Part shown: in pieces, positions 9,613-20,939 of the stretch
How positions within the stretch are numbered: the stretch's first letter is position 1
How the letters are laid out: every line of letters starts with the position of its first letter
From: Teichococcus oryzae
GTDB taxonomy: Bacteria; Pseudomonadota; Alphaproteobacteria; Acetobacterales; Acetobacteraceae
Assembly (NCBI RefSeq): GCF_008386565.1
Contig: NZ_VUKA01000017.1
Location: 1 to 42,325, forward strand
Length of the DNA stretch: 42,325 bases
Direction of reading: 5' to 3'
Made by a program: the position numbers and the translations under genes
Notes under the pieces: generated by a model
Database searches by the model: none
Told to the model about the DNA's origin: nothing
Seen by the model: the letters and a program-made list of their open reading frames with translations, nothing else

Positions 9613-10971
9613 ATGGCGTCCGCCGCCGAACAGCTCGCGGCCAACCTCAATCTCGGTGTGCTCAGCAAGGCCACCGAGCTCAAGAAGCGCATCTGGTTCA
9701 CGCTGGCCGCGCTGATCGTCTACCGCATCGGCACCTACATCCCGGTGCCGGGGGTGGACGCCAATGTGATGGCGGAAATCCTGCGCCAGCACGGCAGCGG
9801 CATCCTGGGCATGTTCGACATGTTCACCGGCGGCGCCCTGGGGCGCATGACGGTGTTCGCGCTGAACATCATGCCCTACATCTCGGCCAGCATCATCATC
9901 CAGCTCATGTCGGCGGCCGTGCCGACGCTGGAAGCCCTCAAGAAGGAGGGCGAATCCGGCCGCAAGAAGCTCAATCAGTACACGCGCTACCTTACCGTGC
10001 TGATCGCCACGTTCCAGGCCTATGGCATCGCCGTGGGGCTCGAGAGCATGCAGGGCAGCTTCGGCCCGGCGGTGTATGATGCGGGCCTGTTCTTCCGCAT
10101 TTCCTGCGTGGTCACGCTGGTGGGCGGCACCATGTTCCTGATGTGGCTGGGCGAGCAGATCACTGCCCGCGGCATCGGCAACGGCATCAGCCTGATCATC
10201 TTCGCGGGCATCGTGGCCAATGTGCCCTCCGCCCTAGCCGCCACGCTGGAGCTTGGCCGCACCGGTGCGCTGTCCACCGTGTTCATCATTGCCTTCCTGG
10301 TGATCGCGCTCGCCGTGATCGCCTTTGTGGTGTTCATGGAGCGCGCGCAGCGCCGCATCCCGATCCAGTACCCGAAGCGCCAGGTCGGCAACCGGATGTA
10401 TGGGGGGGAGAACACCCATCTTCCGCTGAAGCTGAACACGGCCGGCGTGATCCCGCCGATCTTCGCGTCCTCCCTGCTGCTGCTGCCGGCCACCTTCGCG
10501 GGCTTTTCCGGGGTGCAGACCAGCGACGGGTGGCTGTCCTCGATCACCGCTGCCCTGGCGCATGGCCAGCCGCTCTACATGGCGCTTTATGTGGCGCTGA
10601 TCGTCTTCTTCGCCTTCTTCTACACGGCGGTGGTGTTCAACCCCGTGGAAACGGCCGACAACCTGAAGAAGCATGGCGGCTTCGTGCCCGGCATCCGCCC
10701 CGGCCAGTCCACCGCCGACTACCTGGACCGCGTGCTGACCCGGCTGACGGCCGTCGGCGCCATCTATATGAGCGTCGTCTGCCTGCTGCCCGAGATCCTG
10801 ATCAGCCAGTATGGCGTGCCGTTCTATTTCGGTGGCACTTCCCTTCTGATCATTGTTTCGGTCACCATGGACACGGTGGCCCAGGTGCAGTCGCATCTGT
10901 TCGCCCACCAGTATGAAGGGTTGATCCGCAAGGCCCGCCTGGGCGGCCGCGGCGCGCCCCGCATCCGGTGA
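9613..10971 (+). CDS. secY: Protein translocase channel subunit SecY
   Basis: The 452-residue protein is the pore of the Sec translocon in the inner membrane, working with SecE, SecG and SecA. Ten hydrophobic segments are expected and can be traced. The first follows [20 protein letters not shown]; the plug and channel region includes [20 protein letters not shown]. Conserved cytoplasmic loops are present ([13 protein letters not shown] for SecA/ribosome contact; [20 protein letters not shown]). GGGGCGAAATC precedes the ATG. It is followed 43 bases later by adk. Confidence 0.98.
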   Translation: MASAAEQLAANLNLGVLSKATELKKRIWFTLAALIVYRIGTYIPVPGVDANVMAEILRQHGSGILGMFDMFTGGALGRMTVFALNIMPYISASIIIQLMSAAVPTLEALKKEGESGRKKLNQYTRYLTVLIATFQAYGIAVGLESMQGSFGPAVYDAGLFFRISCVVTLVGGTMFLMWLGEQITARGIGNGISLIIFAGIVANVPSALAATLELGRTGALSTVFIIAFLVIALAVIAFVVFMERAQRRIPIQYPKRQVGNRMYGGENTHLPLKLNTAGVIPPIFASSLLLLPATFAGFSGVQTSDGWLSSITAALAHGQPLYMALYVALIVFFAFFYTAVVFNPVETADNLKKHGGFVPGIRPGQSTADYLDRVLTRLTAVGAIYMSVVCLLPEILISQYGVPFYFGGTSLLIIVSVTMDTVAQVQSHLFAHQYEGLIRKARLGGRGAPRIR

Positions 10972-11014
10972 GGGAACAGGCCATGTCAGGATGGAAGCTG
11001 GGAACGGAGAGGCG

Positions 11015-11662
11015 ATGAACCTGATTCTGCTGGGGCCTCCGGGGGCCGGGAAGGGCACCCAGGCCAAAAGGCTGGAGGAGCGCCACGGCATCGCGCAGAT
11101 CTCCACCGGGGACATGCTGCGCGCCGAGGTCAAGAGCGGCAGCGAGATCGGCCGGCAGGCCAAGGCGATCATGGAAAGCGGCGCTCTGGTGCCGGACGCC
11201 ATCATCACCGCCATGCTGGCCAGCCGGGTGTCGCAGCCCGACTGCGCCCGGGGCTTCATCCTGGACGGCTTCCCGCGCACCACGCCGCAAGCCGAGGCGC
11301 TGGACGTCATGCTGCGGGACAAGGGCCTGCAGCTGGACCACGTGATCGAGCTGAAGGTGGATGACGCGGCGCTGGTGGAGCGGATCGCAGGCCGCTTCAC
11401 CTGCGCGCAATGCGGAACGGGCTACCACGACAGCTTCAAGCCGACCTCCAGGCCGGGGGTCTGCGACTCCTGTGGCGGCACCGAATTCGTCCGCCGCGCC
11501 GACGACAAGGCGGAAACCGTGGCCGCGCGTCTGGAAGCCTATCACCGCCAGACCGCGCCGCTGCTGCCCTACTACAAGGCGCAGGGCAAGCTGAGCCAGG
11601 TGGACGGCATGGCCTCCATGGACGAGGTCGGCCGGCAGATCGAGGCCATTCTCCAGGCCTGA
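11015..11662 (+). CDS. adk: Adenylate kinase with a zinc-type LID
   Basis: Adenylate kinase converts ATP + AMP to 2 ADP in the cytoplasm. ATG 11015 ([20 protein letters not shown]) gives 215 residues, with the P-loop GPPGAGKGT at residues 7-15. An in-frame ATG at 10991 would add 8 residues and is less likely because the protein normally begins just before the first strand. The LID domain carries four cysteines in a CxxC...CxxC arrangement (CAQC and CDSC), which in the family binds structural zinc. The position between secY and rpsM is usual for alphaproteobacteria. Confidence 0.97.
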   Translation: MNLILLGPPGAGKGTQAKRLEERHGIAQISTGDMLRAEVKSGSEIGRQAKAIMESGALVPDAIITAMLASRVSQPDCARGFILDGFPRTTPQAEALDVMLRDKGLQLDHVIELKVDDAALVERIAGRFTCAQCGTGYHDSFKPTSRPGVCDSCGGTEFVRRADDKAETVAARLEAYHRQTAPLLPYYKAQGKLSQVDGMASMDEVGRQIEAILQA

Positions 11663-11691
11663 GCCAGGATGGGCCGAGCCGGAAGGCCCAG

Positions 11692-11713
11692 GGGCGGGAT
11701 GCGGATCCCGCCC
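11692..11713 (+). terminator. Hairpin after adk
   Basis: GGGCGGGA at 11692-11699 pairs perfectly with TCCCGCCC at 11706-11713 around a 6-base loop. It lies 30 bases after the adk stop and directly before a candidate promoter. Only two T residues follow, so it may be a weak or factor-dependent terminator, or may protect the 3' end of the upstream message. Confidence 0.45.
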
Positions 11714-11742
11714 TTGACTCATCGGGCCTTGACTCGTTAAAC
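11714..11742 (+). promoter_or_regulatory. Candidate promoter for rpsM-rpsK-rpoA-rplQ
   Basis: TTGACT at 11714-11719 is a good -35 element; 17 bases later TTAAAC at 11737-11742 could be a weak -10. The heptamer TTGACTC is repeated 15 bases downstream (11729-11735). The 222-base adk-rpsM gap is the longest in the ribosomal region, and a separate alpha-operon promoter would explain its size. This is pattern matching only; no start site is known. Confidence 0.35.
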
Positions 11743-11884
11743 CCGCGCCTCTCTCGGACGGGGTCCTCCCCGGCCGCGAATTTGGTTGTGTCTGGATCAA
11801 TACCGTCCGGGCATGACGATCACCTCTTCGCCGGTTCAGGCCGGTACGAACGGGGGTCCCCAGGACCTCAGGAGCAGGCAATCA

Positions 11885-12262
11885 ATGGCACGCATTGCAG
11901 GCGTGAACATTCCCACCAACAAGCGCGTTCTCATTTCCCTCCGCTACATCTACGGCATCGGTCCGGCGAATGCGAAGGTGATCTGCGACCAGCTCGGCAT
12001 CCCCGATGATCGCCGCGTGAACCAGCTGACGGATGACGAGATCGTCAAGATCCGCGAGCTGATCGATCGCGAGTACCGGGTTGAGGGCGATCTGCGTCGC
12101 GAGAACGCGATGAACATCAAGCGCCTGATGGACATGGCCTGCTATCGCGGCCTGCGTCACCGCCGCGGCCTGCCCGTTCGCGGCCAGCGCACCCACACCA
12201 ATGCCCGCACCCGCAAGGGCAAGGCCGTGGCGATTGCCGGCAAGAAGAAGGTGACGAAGTAA
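11885..12262 (+). CDS. rpsM: 30S ribosomal protein S13
   Basis: ATG 11885 ([20 protein letters not shown]) gives 125 residues, with GGAGCAGG upstream. The longer frame to 11786 is discarded. The helix-two-turn-helix core and the basic C-terminus ([20 protein letters not shown]) are typical. S13 forms intersubunit bridges B1a and B1b in the 30S head. It opens the alpha operon. Confidence 0.98.
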   Translation: MARIAGVNIPTNKRVLISLRYIYGIGPANAKVICDQLGIPDDRRVNQLTDDEIVKIRELIDREYRVEGDLRRENAMNIKRLMDMACYRGLRHRRGLPVRGQRTHTNARTRKGKAVAIAGKKKVTK

Positions 12263-12263
12263 G

Positions 12264-12656
12264 ATGGCCCGTCAGCCCAGCGGTCGCCCCCGCAAGAAGG
12301 AACGCAAGAATATTGCGTCCGGCGTGGCCCACGTCCTCGCCTCCTTCAACAACACCATCGTCACCATCACCGACAGCCAGGGCAACGCCATCGCGTGGTC
12401 CTCGGCCGGCAGCCAGGGTTTCAAGGGCAGCCGCAAGTCGACCCCGTACGCCGCCCAGGTCGCCGCGGAAGACGCCGGCCGCAAGGCGCGCGAGCACGGC
12501 ATGGAGACGCTGGAGATCATGGTCTCGGGCCCTGGCTCGGGTCGCGAGTCCGCCCTGCGCGCCCTGCAGGCCGTTGGCTTCTACGTCACGGCCATCAAGG
12601 ACGTGACCCCCATCCCGCACAATGGCTGCCGTCCGCGCAAGCGGCGTCGGGTCTGA
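12264..12656 (+). CDS. rpsK: 30S ribosomal protein S11
   Basis: The 130-residue S11 starts one base after the rpsM stop. Its C-terminus [18 protein letters not shown] includes the Asn-Gly pair that is converted to isoaspartate in other bacteria. S11 lies on the 30S platform near the mRNA exit. The N-terminal [20 protein letters not shown] is the standard signature. Confidence 0.98.
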   Translation: MARQPSGRPRKKERKNIASGVAHVLASFNNTIVTITDSQGNAIAWSSAGSQGFKGSRKSTPYAAQVAAEDAGRKAREHGMETLEIMVSGPGSGRESALRALQAVGFYVTAIKDVTPIPHNGCRPRKRRRV

Positions 12657-12681
12657 GGCGAGGCTGCAGGAGAAAACCATA

Positions 12682-13698
12682 GTGCTCGAGCGCAACTGGC
12701 GTTCCCTGATCCGTCCCGAAAAGCTCGATGTCGAGCCCGGGGCCGACCCTTCGCGCATCGCGACGGTGGTGGCGGAGCCGCTCGAGCGCGGCTTCGGCAT
12801 GACGCTGGGCAATGCCCTGCGTCGCGTGCTGCTGTCGTCCCTGCAGGGAGCCGCGGTTACGGCGATCCGCATCGACGGCGCGCTGCATGAGTTCAGCAGC
12901 CTGCAAGGCGTCCGCGAGGACGTCACCGACATCGTCCTGAACATCAAGCGCCTGGCCATCCGGATGCAGGGCGAGGGCGCCAAGCGCCTGCAGCTCACCG
13001 CCTCCGGCCCGGGCGAGGTGACGGCGGGGCAGATCCAGACCACCGGCGACATCGAGATCGCCAATCCGGAACTGGTCATCTGCACGCTCGACGACGGCGC
13101 CAAGCTGTCGATGGAGCTGACCGTCGACACCGGCAAGGGCTATGTTCCCGCTTCCGAGAACCGCCCGGAAGACGCCCCGATCGGGCTGATCCCGGTGGAT
13201 GCCATCTATTCCCCTGTCCGCCGCGTGGCGTACCAGGTGCAGCCGACCCGCGTCGGCCAGCGCACCGACTACGACAAGCTGGTGCTGACGGTGGAAACGG
13301 ATGGCACGGTGGCGCCGGACGATGCCGTGGCGCTCGCCGCCCGCATCCTGCAGGACCAGCTCCAGCTGTTCATCAACTTCGATGAGCCGCGCCAGCGCGT
13401 GGTGGAGGAAGTGCAGGACGACCTGCCCTTCAACCGCAACCTGCTGCGCAAGGTGGACGAGCTGGAACTGTCGGTCCGCAGCGCGAACTGCCTGAAGAAC
13501 GACAACATCGTCTATATCGGCGACTTGGTGCAGAAGACGGAGCAGGAGATGCTCCGCACTCCGAACTTCGGCCGCAAGTCGCTGAATGAGATCAAGGAAG
13601 TCCTCGCCTCCATGGGGCTGAGCCTGGGCATGACCGTGCCCGGCTGGCCGCCGGAGAACATCGAGGACCTCGCGAAGAAGATCGAAGAGCCGTTCTGA
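12682..13698 (+). CDS. rpoA: RNA polymerase alpha subunit
   Basis: The product is 338 residues from a GTG at 12682 (read [19 protein letters not shown] after fMet). AGGAG at 12668-12672 with 9 bases of spacing supports this start, and the ATG at 12622 lies inside rpsK. The N-terminal dimerisation domain includes [20 protein letters not shown]. The C-terminal domain (about residues 260-330) includes [20 protein letters not shown] and [14 protein letters not shown], which bind UP elements and activators. Confidence 0.98.
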   Translation: MLERNWRSLIRPEKLDVEPGADPSRIATVVAEPLERGFGMTLGNALRRVLLSSLQGAAVTAIRIDGALHEFSSLQGVREDVTDIVLNIKRLAIRMQGEGAKRLQLTASGPGEVTAGQIQTTGDIEIANPELVICTLDDGAKLSMELTVDTGKGYVPASENRPEDAPIGLIPVDAIYSPVRRVAYQVQPTRVGQRTDYDKLVLTVETDGTVAPDDAVALAARILQDQLQLFINFDEPRQRVVEEVQDDLPFNRNLLRKVDELELSVRSANCLKNDNIVYIGDLVQKTEQEMLRTPNFGRKSLNEIKEVLASMGLSLGMTVPGWPPENIEDLAKKIEEPF

Positions 13699-13725
13699 TT
13701 TTCGGCCACCTGAAGGAATAGACCC

Positions 13726-14157
13726 ATGCGTCACGGGGTTGCCGGCCGGAAGCTCGGCGTCACCTCCACCCACCGTATTGCGATGCTCCGCAATATGGCG
13801 ACCAGCCTGCTCAAGCACGAGCAGATCACCACGACCCTGCCCAAGGCGAAGGAACTGCGCCCCTATGTGGAGCGCATCATCACCCTGGGCAAGCGCGGTG
13901 ACCTGCATGCCCGCCGTCAGGCTTATGCCCAGATCATGGACCCGAAGGTGGTGGACAAGCTCTTCACCACCATCGCGGAGCGCTACAAGGCGCGCCAGGG
14001 TGGCTACACCCGCGTCCTGAAGGCGGGCATCCGCTATGGCGACGCCGCCGACATGGCGGTGATCGAGCTGGTGGAGCGCGACGTTTCCGCCAAGGGCCTG
14101 GATTCCGGCCCGAAGCCCGAGCCGGTCGAGACCGAAGGCCAGCAGGACGCGGCCTGA
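13726..14157 (+). CDS. rplQ: 50S ribosomal protein L17
   Basis: The 143-residue protein has the L17 core [20 protein letters not shown] and [20 protein letters not shown]. It ends in an acidic and proline-containing tail (about 25 residues) that is longer than in E. coli, as is common in alphaproteobacteria. It is the last gene of the ribosomal series, and a strong hairpin terminator follows 30 bases later. Confidence 0.98.
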   Translation: MRHGVAGRKLGVTSTHRIAMLRNMATSLLKHEQITTTLPKAKELRPYVERIITLGKRGDLHARRQAYAQIMDPKVVDKLFTTIAERYKARQGGYTRVLKAGIRYGDAADMAVIELVERDVSAKGLDSGPKPEPVETEGQQDAA

Positions 14158-14187
14158 GCCGCTTCCGCGTCTGGCGGGATTGCCTGG

Positions 14188-14218
14188 AAGGGGCGGGTGG
14201 GGAACCATCCGCCCCTTT
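14188..14218 (+). terminator. Terminator of the ribosomal/rpoA operon
   Basis: A 13-base arm at 14188-14200 (AAGGGGCGGGTGG) pairs with 14205-14217 (CCATCCGCCCCTT), with one G-T pair and a GGAA tetraloop. The downstream arm ends in TTT. This is the clearest intrinsic terminator in the window and marks the end of the series that starts before the window. Confidence 0.8.
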
Positions 14219-14326
14219 CGCATGCGTGGCCCCTTGCGGCGGCCGCCGCCGCGCGGCTTGATGGGCGCCCGTGGATGAAAGGCCCATCCCCATGACCATT
14301 CCCATGACCCTGCCGCAGCGCCGGCC

Positions 14327-15154
14327 ATGACCGCCGCCCTGCTCGGGCAATCCGCCGGCTTCGGGGACACGCCGGAGCTTCCGGCCGATCTGCATGGCCG
14401 CATCGCCTTTCTGGCCGCGCCCACCGACGTGGCGGAGAACGCCCGCGCCCGCTTCATCGCCCTGTTCGGGGATGCGGCGCCCGAGGATGCGGCCGTGGTC
14501 GTGGCCCTTGGCGGGGATGGCTTCATGCTGGAGGTCCAGCACCGCTTCCTCGGCCGCAACCTGCCGGTCTATGGCATGAATTGCGGCAGCGTCGGCTTCC
14601 TGATGAACGACTTCCACGAGGATGACCTGCTGGCGCGGCTGGCCGTGGCGCAGGCCGCGGTGCTGCACCCGCTGCGCATGCGGGCGCTGGGCGCCGATGG
14701 CACGCTGCGGGAGGCGCTGGCCATCAATGACGTGAACCTGCTGCGGGAAACCCGCCAGGCGGCCAAGATCCGCATCCTGGTGGATGGCAAGGAACGCCTG
14801 TCGGAGCTGATCTGCGACGGCATCCTGATCTCCACCCCCGCCGGCAGCACCGCCTACAACCTGTCGGCGCATGGCCCCATCGTGCCGCTGGGCGCCAACC
14901 TGCTGCCGATGACCCCGATCTCCGCCTTCCGGCCGCGGCGCTGGCGCGGCGCGCTGCTGCCTTCCGAGGCCAGTGTCACCTTCCAGGTGCTGGAGCCGGC
15001 CAAGCGCCCCGTCGCCGCCGTGGCGGATTACGTGGAGGTGCGCGATGTCCGCTCGGTGGAGGTGCGGGAAGACCGCAGCGTGCGCCTGACCCTGCTGTTC
15101 GACCCCGATCATGGCCTGTCGGAGCGGATCATCGCCGAGCAGTTCACCGTCTGA
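14327..15154 (+). CDS. nadK: NAD kinase
   Basis: The 275-residue cytoplasmic enzyme phosphorylates NAD to NADP using ATP or polyphosphate. The family GGDG motif lies at residues 62-65 ([17 protein letters not shown]). The NAD-binding segments [16 protein letters not shown] and [20 protein letters not shown] are clear. The first ~24 residues before [10 protein letters not shown] are poorly conserved, so the exact start is uncertain. It stands alone after the ribosomal terminator and before the peptide importer genes, on the same strand. Confidence 0.93.
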   Translation: MTAALLGQSAGFGDTPELPADLHGRIAFLAAPTDVAENARARFIALFGDAAPEDAAVVVALGGDGFMLEVQHRFLGRNLPVYGMNCGSVGFLMNDFHEDDLLARLAVAQAAVLHPLRMRALGADGTLREALAINDVNLLRETRQAAKIRILVDGKERLSELICDGILISTPAGSTAYNLSAHGPIVPLGANLLPMTPISAFRPRRWRGALLPSEASVTFQVLEPAKRPVAAVADYVEVRDVRSVEVREDRSVRLTLLFDPDHGLSERIIAEQFTV

Positions 15155-15357
15155 GCCGCCAGGGGAGGGCGGGGGGGCGGGGAAGCCGCCGCGGCCACCC
15201 TCCCATCCGGTGCCTGTCATGAAATTGACGTTTTCGAGCGAAAGCCTGTGCCCATCAGGCCTTTCCGGGGGCCTCGGGGTTTGTCGCGCGCTAGCAGGCC
15301 CCCCGCCGGTCTGTTAACGTGGCCGCCGCTACGACTAGATGTCCGGGGGCAGGGATC

Positions 15358-16950
15358 ATGAAAATCGGTATCAAGGCGGCCGTGCTGGCCGCCGTTTCGG
15401 CGTTGGCCACGGGAGCCCTGAGCCCGGCCCAATCGCAGAACCTCACCATGGCGGTCGGCGCCCAGATCACGTCGCTCGACCCGCATTACCACGCGCTGTC
15501 GCCCAATTTCGCCGTGGCGACGATGATCTTCGACACGCTGGTCCAGTTCGACGCCGACGCCCAGATGGAGCCTGGCTTGGCGGAATCCTGGAAGCCCGTC
15601 GCGCCCACCGTGTGGGAATTCAAGCTGCGCCCCAATGTGCGCTTCCACAACGGCAACCCCTTCACCGCGGAGGACGTGGCCTTCACCATTGACCGCGTGC
15701 CGGCGGTGCCGAACAGCCCGTCCTCCTACGCCATCTACACCCGCGCCATCGAGCGCGTGGAGGTGGTGGACCCGGTGACGGTGCGCTTCCACACCCGCTC
15801 CCCCTACCCGGTGCTGCCGAACGACCTGTCGCAGGTGGCGATGCTGGACCGCGAGACGCATGACAAGGCGTCCACCGACGACTTCAACTCCGGCAAGGTG
15901 GCCATCGGCACCGGGCCGTTCCGCTATGTCGACTTCCGCTCGGGCGAGCGGCTGCGGCTGGAGCGGAACGAGGAATACTGGGGCCAGAAGCCCCATTGGA
16001 AGGCCGTCGACTACCGCGTGGTGGTGAATGACTCCGCCCGCACCGCCGGCGTCCTGGCTGGCGACGTGGACTTCATCGACCAGGTGCCTACCAGCGACCT
16101 CAGCACGCTGAAGCGCGACCAGCGGGTGAAGATCGCGGAGAAGGACGGGCTGCGCATCATCTTCCTGGCGCTCGACCACCTGCATCCCGAAGGCTCGCCC
16201 CAGATCACGGGCCATGACGGCAAGCCGCTGAACAAGAACCCGCTGCTCGACCTTCGGGTGCGCAAGGCGCTGTCCATGGCGATCGACCGGCAGGCCATCG
16301 CCACCCGCGTGATGGAAGGCGCCGCCATGCCCGCCGGCCAGTTCCTGCCCGAAGGCGCCTTCGGCCATGTGCCGGGCCTGGAGGCACCGAAGGCCGATCC
16401 GGAAGGCGCCAAGAAGCTGCTGGCCGAGGCCGGCTATCCGGATGGCTTCCGCATCACCCTGAGCGGCCCCAATGACCGCTACATGAATGACGGCCGCATC
16501 GTGCAGGCGATCGGCCAGATGTGGACCCGCCTCGGCGTGCGCACCACCGTGGACGCGCAGCCCTGGACCACCTTCGTGTCCCGCGCCGGCCGGCAGGAGC
16601 TGAGCGCCTTCCTGGTGGGCTGGGGCAGCTCCTCCGGCGAGGCTTCCAACCCGCTGCGCTCCCTGGTCGCCGGCTATAACCGCGACAAGGGCTTCGGCAC
16701 TTCCAACCGCGGCCGCTACTCCAACCCGGAGCTGGACGCCAAGCTGGAAGCGGCGCTCGCCGAGCTGGACGACCCCAAGCGGGAGGCGCTGCTGCAGGAA
16801 GCCACCCGCATCGCCATGGAGGATGTCGCCATCATCCCGATCCATATCCAGAAGAACCTGTGGGCGATGCGTCCGAACCTGCGGCATGAATCCCGCGCCG
16901 ACGAGCTGACCCGGGCGCAGGATGTGCGCCCGGCCGAGGCGGCCCGCTGA
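15358..16950 (+). CDS. dppA: Dipeptide/oligopeptide ABC importer, substrate-binding protein
   Basis: The 530-residue periplasmic protein belongs to the SBP family 5. ATG 15358 begins a Sec signal peptide (MKIGIKAAVLAAVSALATGA), with cleavage expected near residue 26-28. Family features include AESWKPVAPTVWEFKLRPNV, RFHNGNPFTAEDVAFTIDRV and the C-terminal region VAIIPIHIQKNLWAM. The in-frame ATG at 15319 would put 13 residues before the signal peptide and is rejected. It leads a five-gene importer whose other genes follow with very small gaps. The true substrate (peptides, opines or glutathione) cannot be read from sequence. Confidence 0.93.
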   Translation: MKIGIKAAVLAAVSALATGALSPAQSQNLTMAVGAQITSLDPHYHALSPNFAVATMIFDTLVQFDADAQMEPGLAESWKPVAPTVWEFKLRPNVRFHNGNPFTAEDVAFTIDRVPAVPNSPSSYAIYTRAIERVEVVDPVTVRFHTRSPYPVLPNDLSQVAMLDRETHDKASTDDFNSGKVAIGTGPFRYVDFRSGERLRLERNEEYWGQKPHWKAVDYRVVVNDSARTAGVLAGDVDFIDQVPTSDLSTLKRDQRVKIAEKDGLRIIFLALDHLHPEGSPQITGHDGKPLNKNPLLDLRVRKALSMAIDRQAIATRVMEGAAMPAGQFLPEGAFGHVPGLEAPKADPEGAKKLLAEAGYPDGFRITLSGPNDRYMNDGRIVQAIGQMWTRLGVRTTVDAQPWTTFVSRAGRQELSAFLVGWGSSSGEASNPLRSLVAGYNRDKGFGTSNRGRYSNPELDAKLEAALAELDDPKREALLQEATRIAMEDVAIIPIHIQKNLWAMRPNLRHESRADELTRAQDVRPAEAAR

Positions 16951-16954
16951 GCCG

Positions 16955-17926
16955 ATGAGCGTTTATCTTCTCCGCCGGCTGCTGCAGTCGGTGCTCGTGA
17001 TGCTGGCGATGTCGGTCATCGTCTTTGTCGGCGTCTTCGCCATCGGCGATCCTGTCGAGATCCTGATCTCGCCCGACGCCGACCAGATGGAGCGGGAGCG
17101 GGCGATCAAGGCCCTCGGGCTCGACCTGCCGCTGTGGCAGCAATACCTGTCCTTCCTAGGCAATGCGCTGCGCGGCGACCTCGGCCGTTCCTTCGTGTTC
17201 AACGAGCCGGCGCTGCAGCTGATCCTGCAGCGCATGCCGGCCACGCTGGAGCTGGCGCTGGGCGCCACCTTCCTGGCGCTGATCATCGGCCTGCCGCTCG
17301 GCCTGTATGCCGGGCTGAAGCCGAAATCGCCGGTGTCCTCGGCCATCATGGCCGGCTCGATCCTCGGCTTCTCCCTGCCGACCTTCTGGGTCGGGCTGAT
17401 GCTGATCATGGTGTTCGCGGTGCAGCTGGGCTGGCTGCCTTCCACCGGGCGCGGCCCGACGGTGGAGGTGCTGGGCCTGCACTGGTCCTTCCTGACCTGG
17501 GACGGGCTGCGGCACCTGGCCATGCCGGCGCTGAACCTCGCCTTGTTCAAGATCAGCCTGGTGATCCGCCTGACCCGCGCCGGCGTGCGCGAGACCATGC
17601 TGATGGATTACGTCAAATTCGCCCGCGCCAAGGGCCTGAGCCCGGCGCGCGTGACCTATGTGCACGTCTTCAAGAACATCATGATCCCGGTGGTCACCGT
17701 GGTCGGGCTGGAGCTGGGCTCCACCATCGCCTTCTCGGTGGTGACGGAAAGCGTCTTCGCCTGGCCGGGCATGGGCAAGCTGATCATCGACAGCATCAAC
17801 GTGCTCGACCGCCCGGTGATCGTCGCCTACCTGATGATGATCGTGCTGATGTTCATCACCATCAACCTGCTGGTGGACCTCGCCTATTCGGCGCTCGATC
17901 CGCGCGTGCGGCTGGAGAACAAGTGA
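16955..17926 (+). CDS. dppB: Peptide ABC importer permease, DppB type
   Basis: The 323-residue inner-membrane permease starts 4 bases after the binding-protein stop. It begins MSVYLLRRLLQSVLVMLAMS, the usual first transmembrane helix. Six membrane segments are expected. The EAA-like coupling loop is visible near LMDYVKFARAKGLSPARVTY. The C-terminus LVDLAYSALDPRVRLENK is typical of this subfamily. It pairs with the next gene to form the channel. Confidence 0.93.
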   Translation: MSVYLLRRLLQSVLVMLAMSVIVFVGVFAIGDPVEILISPDADQMERERAIKALGLDLPLWQQYLSFLGNALRGDLGRSFVFNEPALQLILQRMPATLELALGATFLALIIGLPLGLYAGLKPKSPVSSAIMAGSILGFSLPTFWVGLMLIMVFAVQLGWLPSTGRGPTVEVLGLHWSFLTWDGLRHLAMPALNLALFKISLVIRLTRAGVRETMLMDYVKFARAKGLSPARVTYVHVFKNIMIPVVTVVGLELGSTIAFSVVTESVFAWPGMGKLIIDSINVLDRPVIVAYLMMIVLMFITINLLVDLAYSALDPRVRLENK

Positions 17927-17927
17927 C

Positions 17928-18860
17928 ATGAGCACGACCACCGCCAACACCACGCCAGCGGCGGCGGAGCCCGTCGCCACGCCCAAGGTGGAGGGGCCCT
18001 GGCGCCGCTTCATTTCCGAGTTCGCCGAAAGCAAGCTGGCGCTGCTCGGGCTGATCGTGTTCGTGATCATCGCCCTGGTGGCCATCTTCGCGCCCTGGAT
18101 CGCGCCGCAGAACCCCTATGACCTCGCCCAGCTCGACATCATGGATGGGCGGATGGAGCCGGGCACGGTGGGCGGCGCCGGCTTCACCTACTGGCTCGGC
18201 ACCGATGACCAGGGGCGCGACATGCTGTCCGGCATCATGTACGGGCTGCGCATCTCGCTGCTGGTGGGCGTCGGCTCGGCGGTCATCGCCTGCGCGGTCG
18301 GCGCCTCGCTCGGCATGCTGGCGGCCTATGCCGGCGGCCGCACCGACACGGTGATCATGCGGCTGGTGGACCTGCAGCTGTCCTTCCCGTCGATCCTGGC
18401 GGCGCTGATGATCCTGGCCTTCCTGGGCAAGGGCGTGATGAACGTCGTGCTGGCCCTGGTGATCGTCGAATGGGCCTATTACGCCCGCACCGTGCGCGGC
18501 ACGGCGCTGGTGGAGCGGCGGCGCGAATACATCGAGGCGGCGCAGTGCCTGGCCCTGCCGACCCGGCGCATCATCTTCCGCCACCTGCTACCGAACTGCA
18601 TGCCGCCGCTGATCGTGGTCGCCACCATGCAGATCGCCCGCGCCATCGCGCTGGAGGCGACCCTGTCCTTCCTCGGCCTCGGCGTGCCGATCACCGAGCC
18701 CTCGCTCGGCCTGCTGATCTCCAACGGCTATGAATACATGCTGTCGGGCAAGTACTGGATCAGCTTCTACCCGGGCATCGCGCTTCTGGTGACCATTGTC
18801 TCGATCAACCTCATGGGTGATCAGCTCCGCGACGTTCTCAATCCACGACTTAAGAAGTAA
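17928..18860 (+). CDS. dppC: Peptide ABC importer permease, DppC type
   Basis: The 310-residue protein has the DppC layout. A cytoplasmic N-terminus of about 35 residues is followed by the first membrane segment (ALLGLIVFVIIALVAIFAPW), a periplasmic loop with the family motif GTDDQGRDMLSGIMYGLR, then five more segments. The EAA-type loop is ERRREYIEAAQCLALPTRRI. It begins one base after the dppB stop. Confidence 0.93.
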   Translation: MSTTTANTTPAAAEPVATPKVEGPWRRFISEFAESKLALLGLIVFVIIALVAIFAPWIAPQNPYDLAQLDIMDGRMEPGTVGGAGFTYWLGTDDQGRDMLSGIMYGLRISLLVGVGSAVIACAVGASLGMLAAYAGGRTDTVIMRLVDLQLSFPSILAALMILAFLGKGVMNVVLALVIVEWAYYARTVRGTALVERRREYIEAAQCLALPTRRIIFRHLLPNCMPPLIVVATMQIARAIALEATLSFLGLGVPITEPSLGLLISNGYEYMLSGKYWISFYPGIALLVTIVSINLMGDQLRDVLNPRLKK

Positions 18861-18872
18861 GGGACCGGGATT

Positions 18873-19897
<1,025 letters not shown>

Positions 19898-19901
<4 letters not shown>

Positions 19902-20899
19902 GCACGCCGATCATTGAGCTGAAGGGCGTCTCCAAGCGCTTCTCCAAGAAGCTGGATCTCGCCGGCAAGCTGGCGCAGAAGCTGGGCGCGCCGGTGAAGG
20001 ACGAAACGGTGCATGCGGTGGACCAGGTCGACCTCACCGTCCGCAAGGGCGAGGTGGTCGGGCTGGTGGGCGAATCCGGCTGCGGCAAGTCGACGCTGGG
20101 CCGCATGGTGGCCGGCATCATGCCGGCCTCCGACGGCGACATCCTGTGGCACGGCAAGCGCCTCGACAGCCTGCAGGGCGCCGAAGCGCGACAGGCCAAG
20201 CTGCAGACGCAGATGATCTTCCAGGACCCCTATGCGAGCCTGAACCCGCGCATGAAGGTGGCCGACATCGTGGGCGAGGCGCCGCTGGTGCATGGCCTGA
20301 CCAAGCGCGGCGAGTGGGACAGCTACGTCGACAACCAGCTGCGCCGCGCGGGCCTGGACCCGAGCTTCAAGCGCCGCTACCCGCACCAGTTCTCGGGTGG
20401 CCAGCGCCAGCGCATCGGCATCGCCCGGGCGCTCGCGGTGCAGCCCGAATTCATCGTCTGCGACGAGGCGGTGGCCGCGCTGGACGTGTCGATCCAGGCG
20501 CAGATCCTGAACCTGTTCATGGACCTGCGGCGCGAGCTGGACCTCACCTACCTGTTCATCAGCCATGACCTCGGCGTGGTGGAGCATCTCTCCGACCGCG
20601 TGGTGATCATGTATCTCGGCCGGGTGGTCGAGGAAGCCTCCGCCGAGGAAGTGTTTGTCCGAGCCAACCATCCCTACACCCAGGCCCTGCTGGCCGAGGT
20701 GCCGCGGATCGAGGCGCGCAAGAAAAGCTTCGCCGGCATCAAGGGCGAGATCCCTTCGCCGCTGAACCCGCCTTCCGGCTGCCATTTCCACCCGCGCTGC
20801 CCGCATGCCTTCGACCGGTGCAAGGTGGAGAAGCCGGCGCTGAAGGAGATCGCGCCGGGCCACAAATCCCGCTGCCACCTGAATGATCGCGTGGCCTGA
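19898..20899 (+). CDS. dppF: Peptide ABC importer ATPase, DppF type
   Basis: The 333-residue second ATPase overlaps dppD as ATGA. It shows Walker A GLVGESGCGKST, signature FSGGQRQRIGIARAL and Walker B EFIVCDEAVAALDVS, where DEAV replaces the more common DEPT; the catalytic glutamate is kept. The C-terminal cysteine segment (PPSGCHFHPRCPHAFDRC) belongs to the oligopeptide-transporter domain. It completes the operon. Confidence 0.93.
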
Positions 20900-20939
20900 A
20901 GGCTGGCTCCGACGGGGCAGGGCGCCGCTGTCCTGCCCC

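Noticed and set aside
10972-11884. Missing infA and rpmJ around secY-adk-rpsM
   Set aside because: I looked for rpmJ and infA here because many bacteria have them at this point. In alphaproteobacteria they normally lie elsewhere, so their absence is not a deletion.
20454-20490. Broken Walker B in DppF (DEAV instead of DEPT)
   Set aside because: The catalytic glutamate and aspartate are kept, and this variant is, to my knowledge, frequent in alphaproteobacterial DppF proteins.
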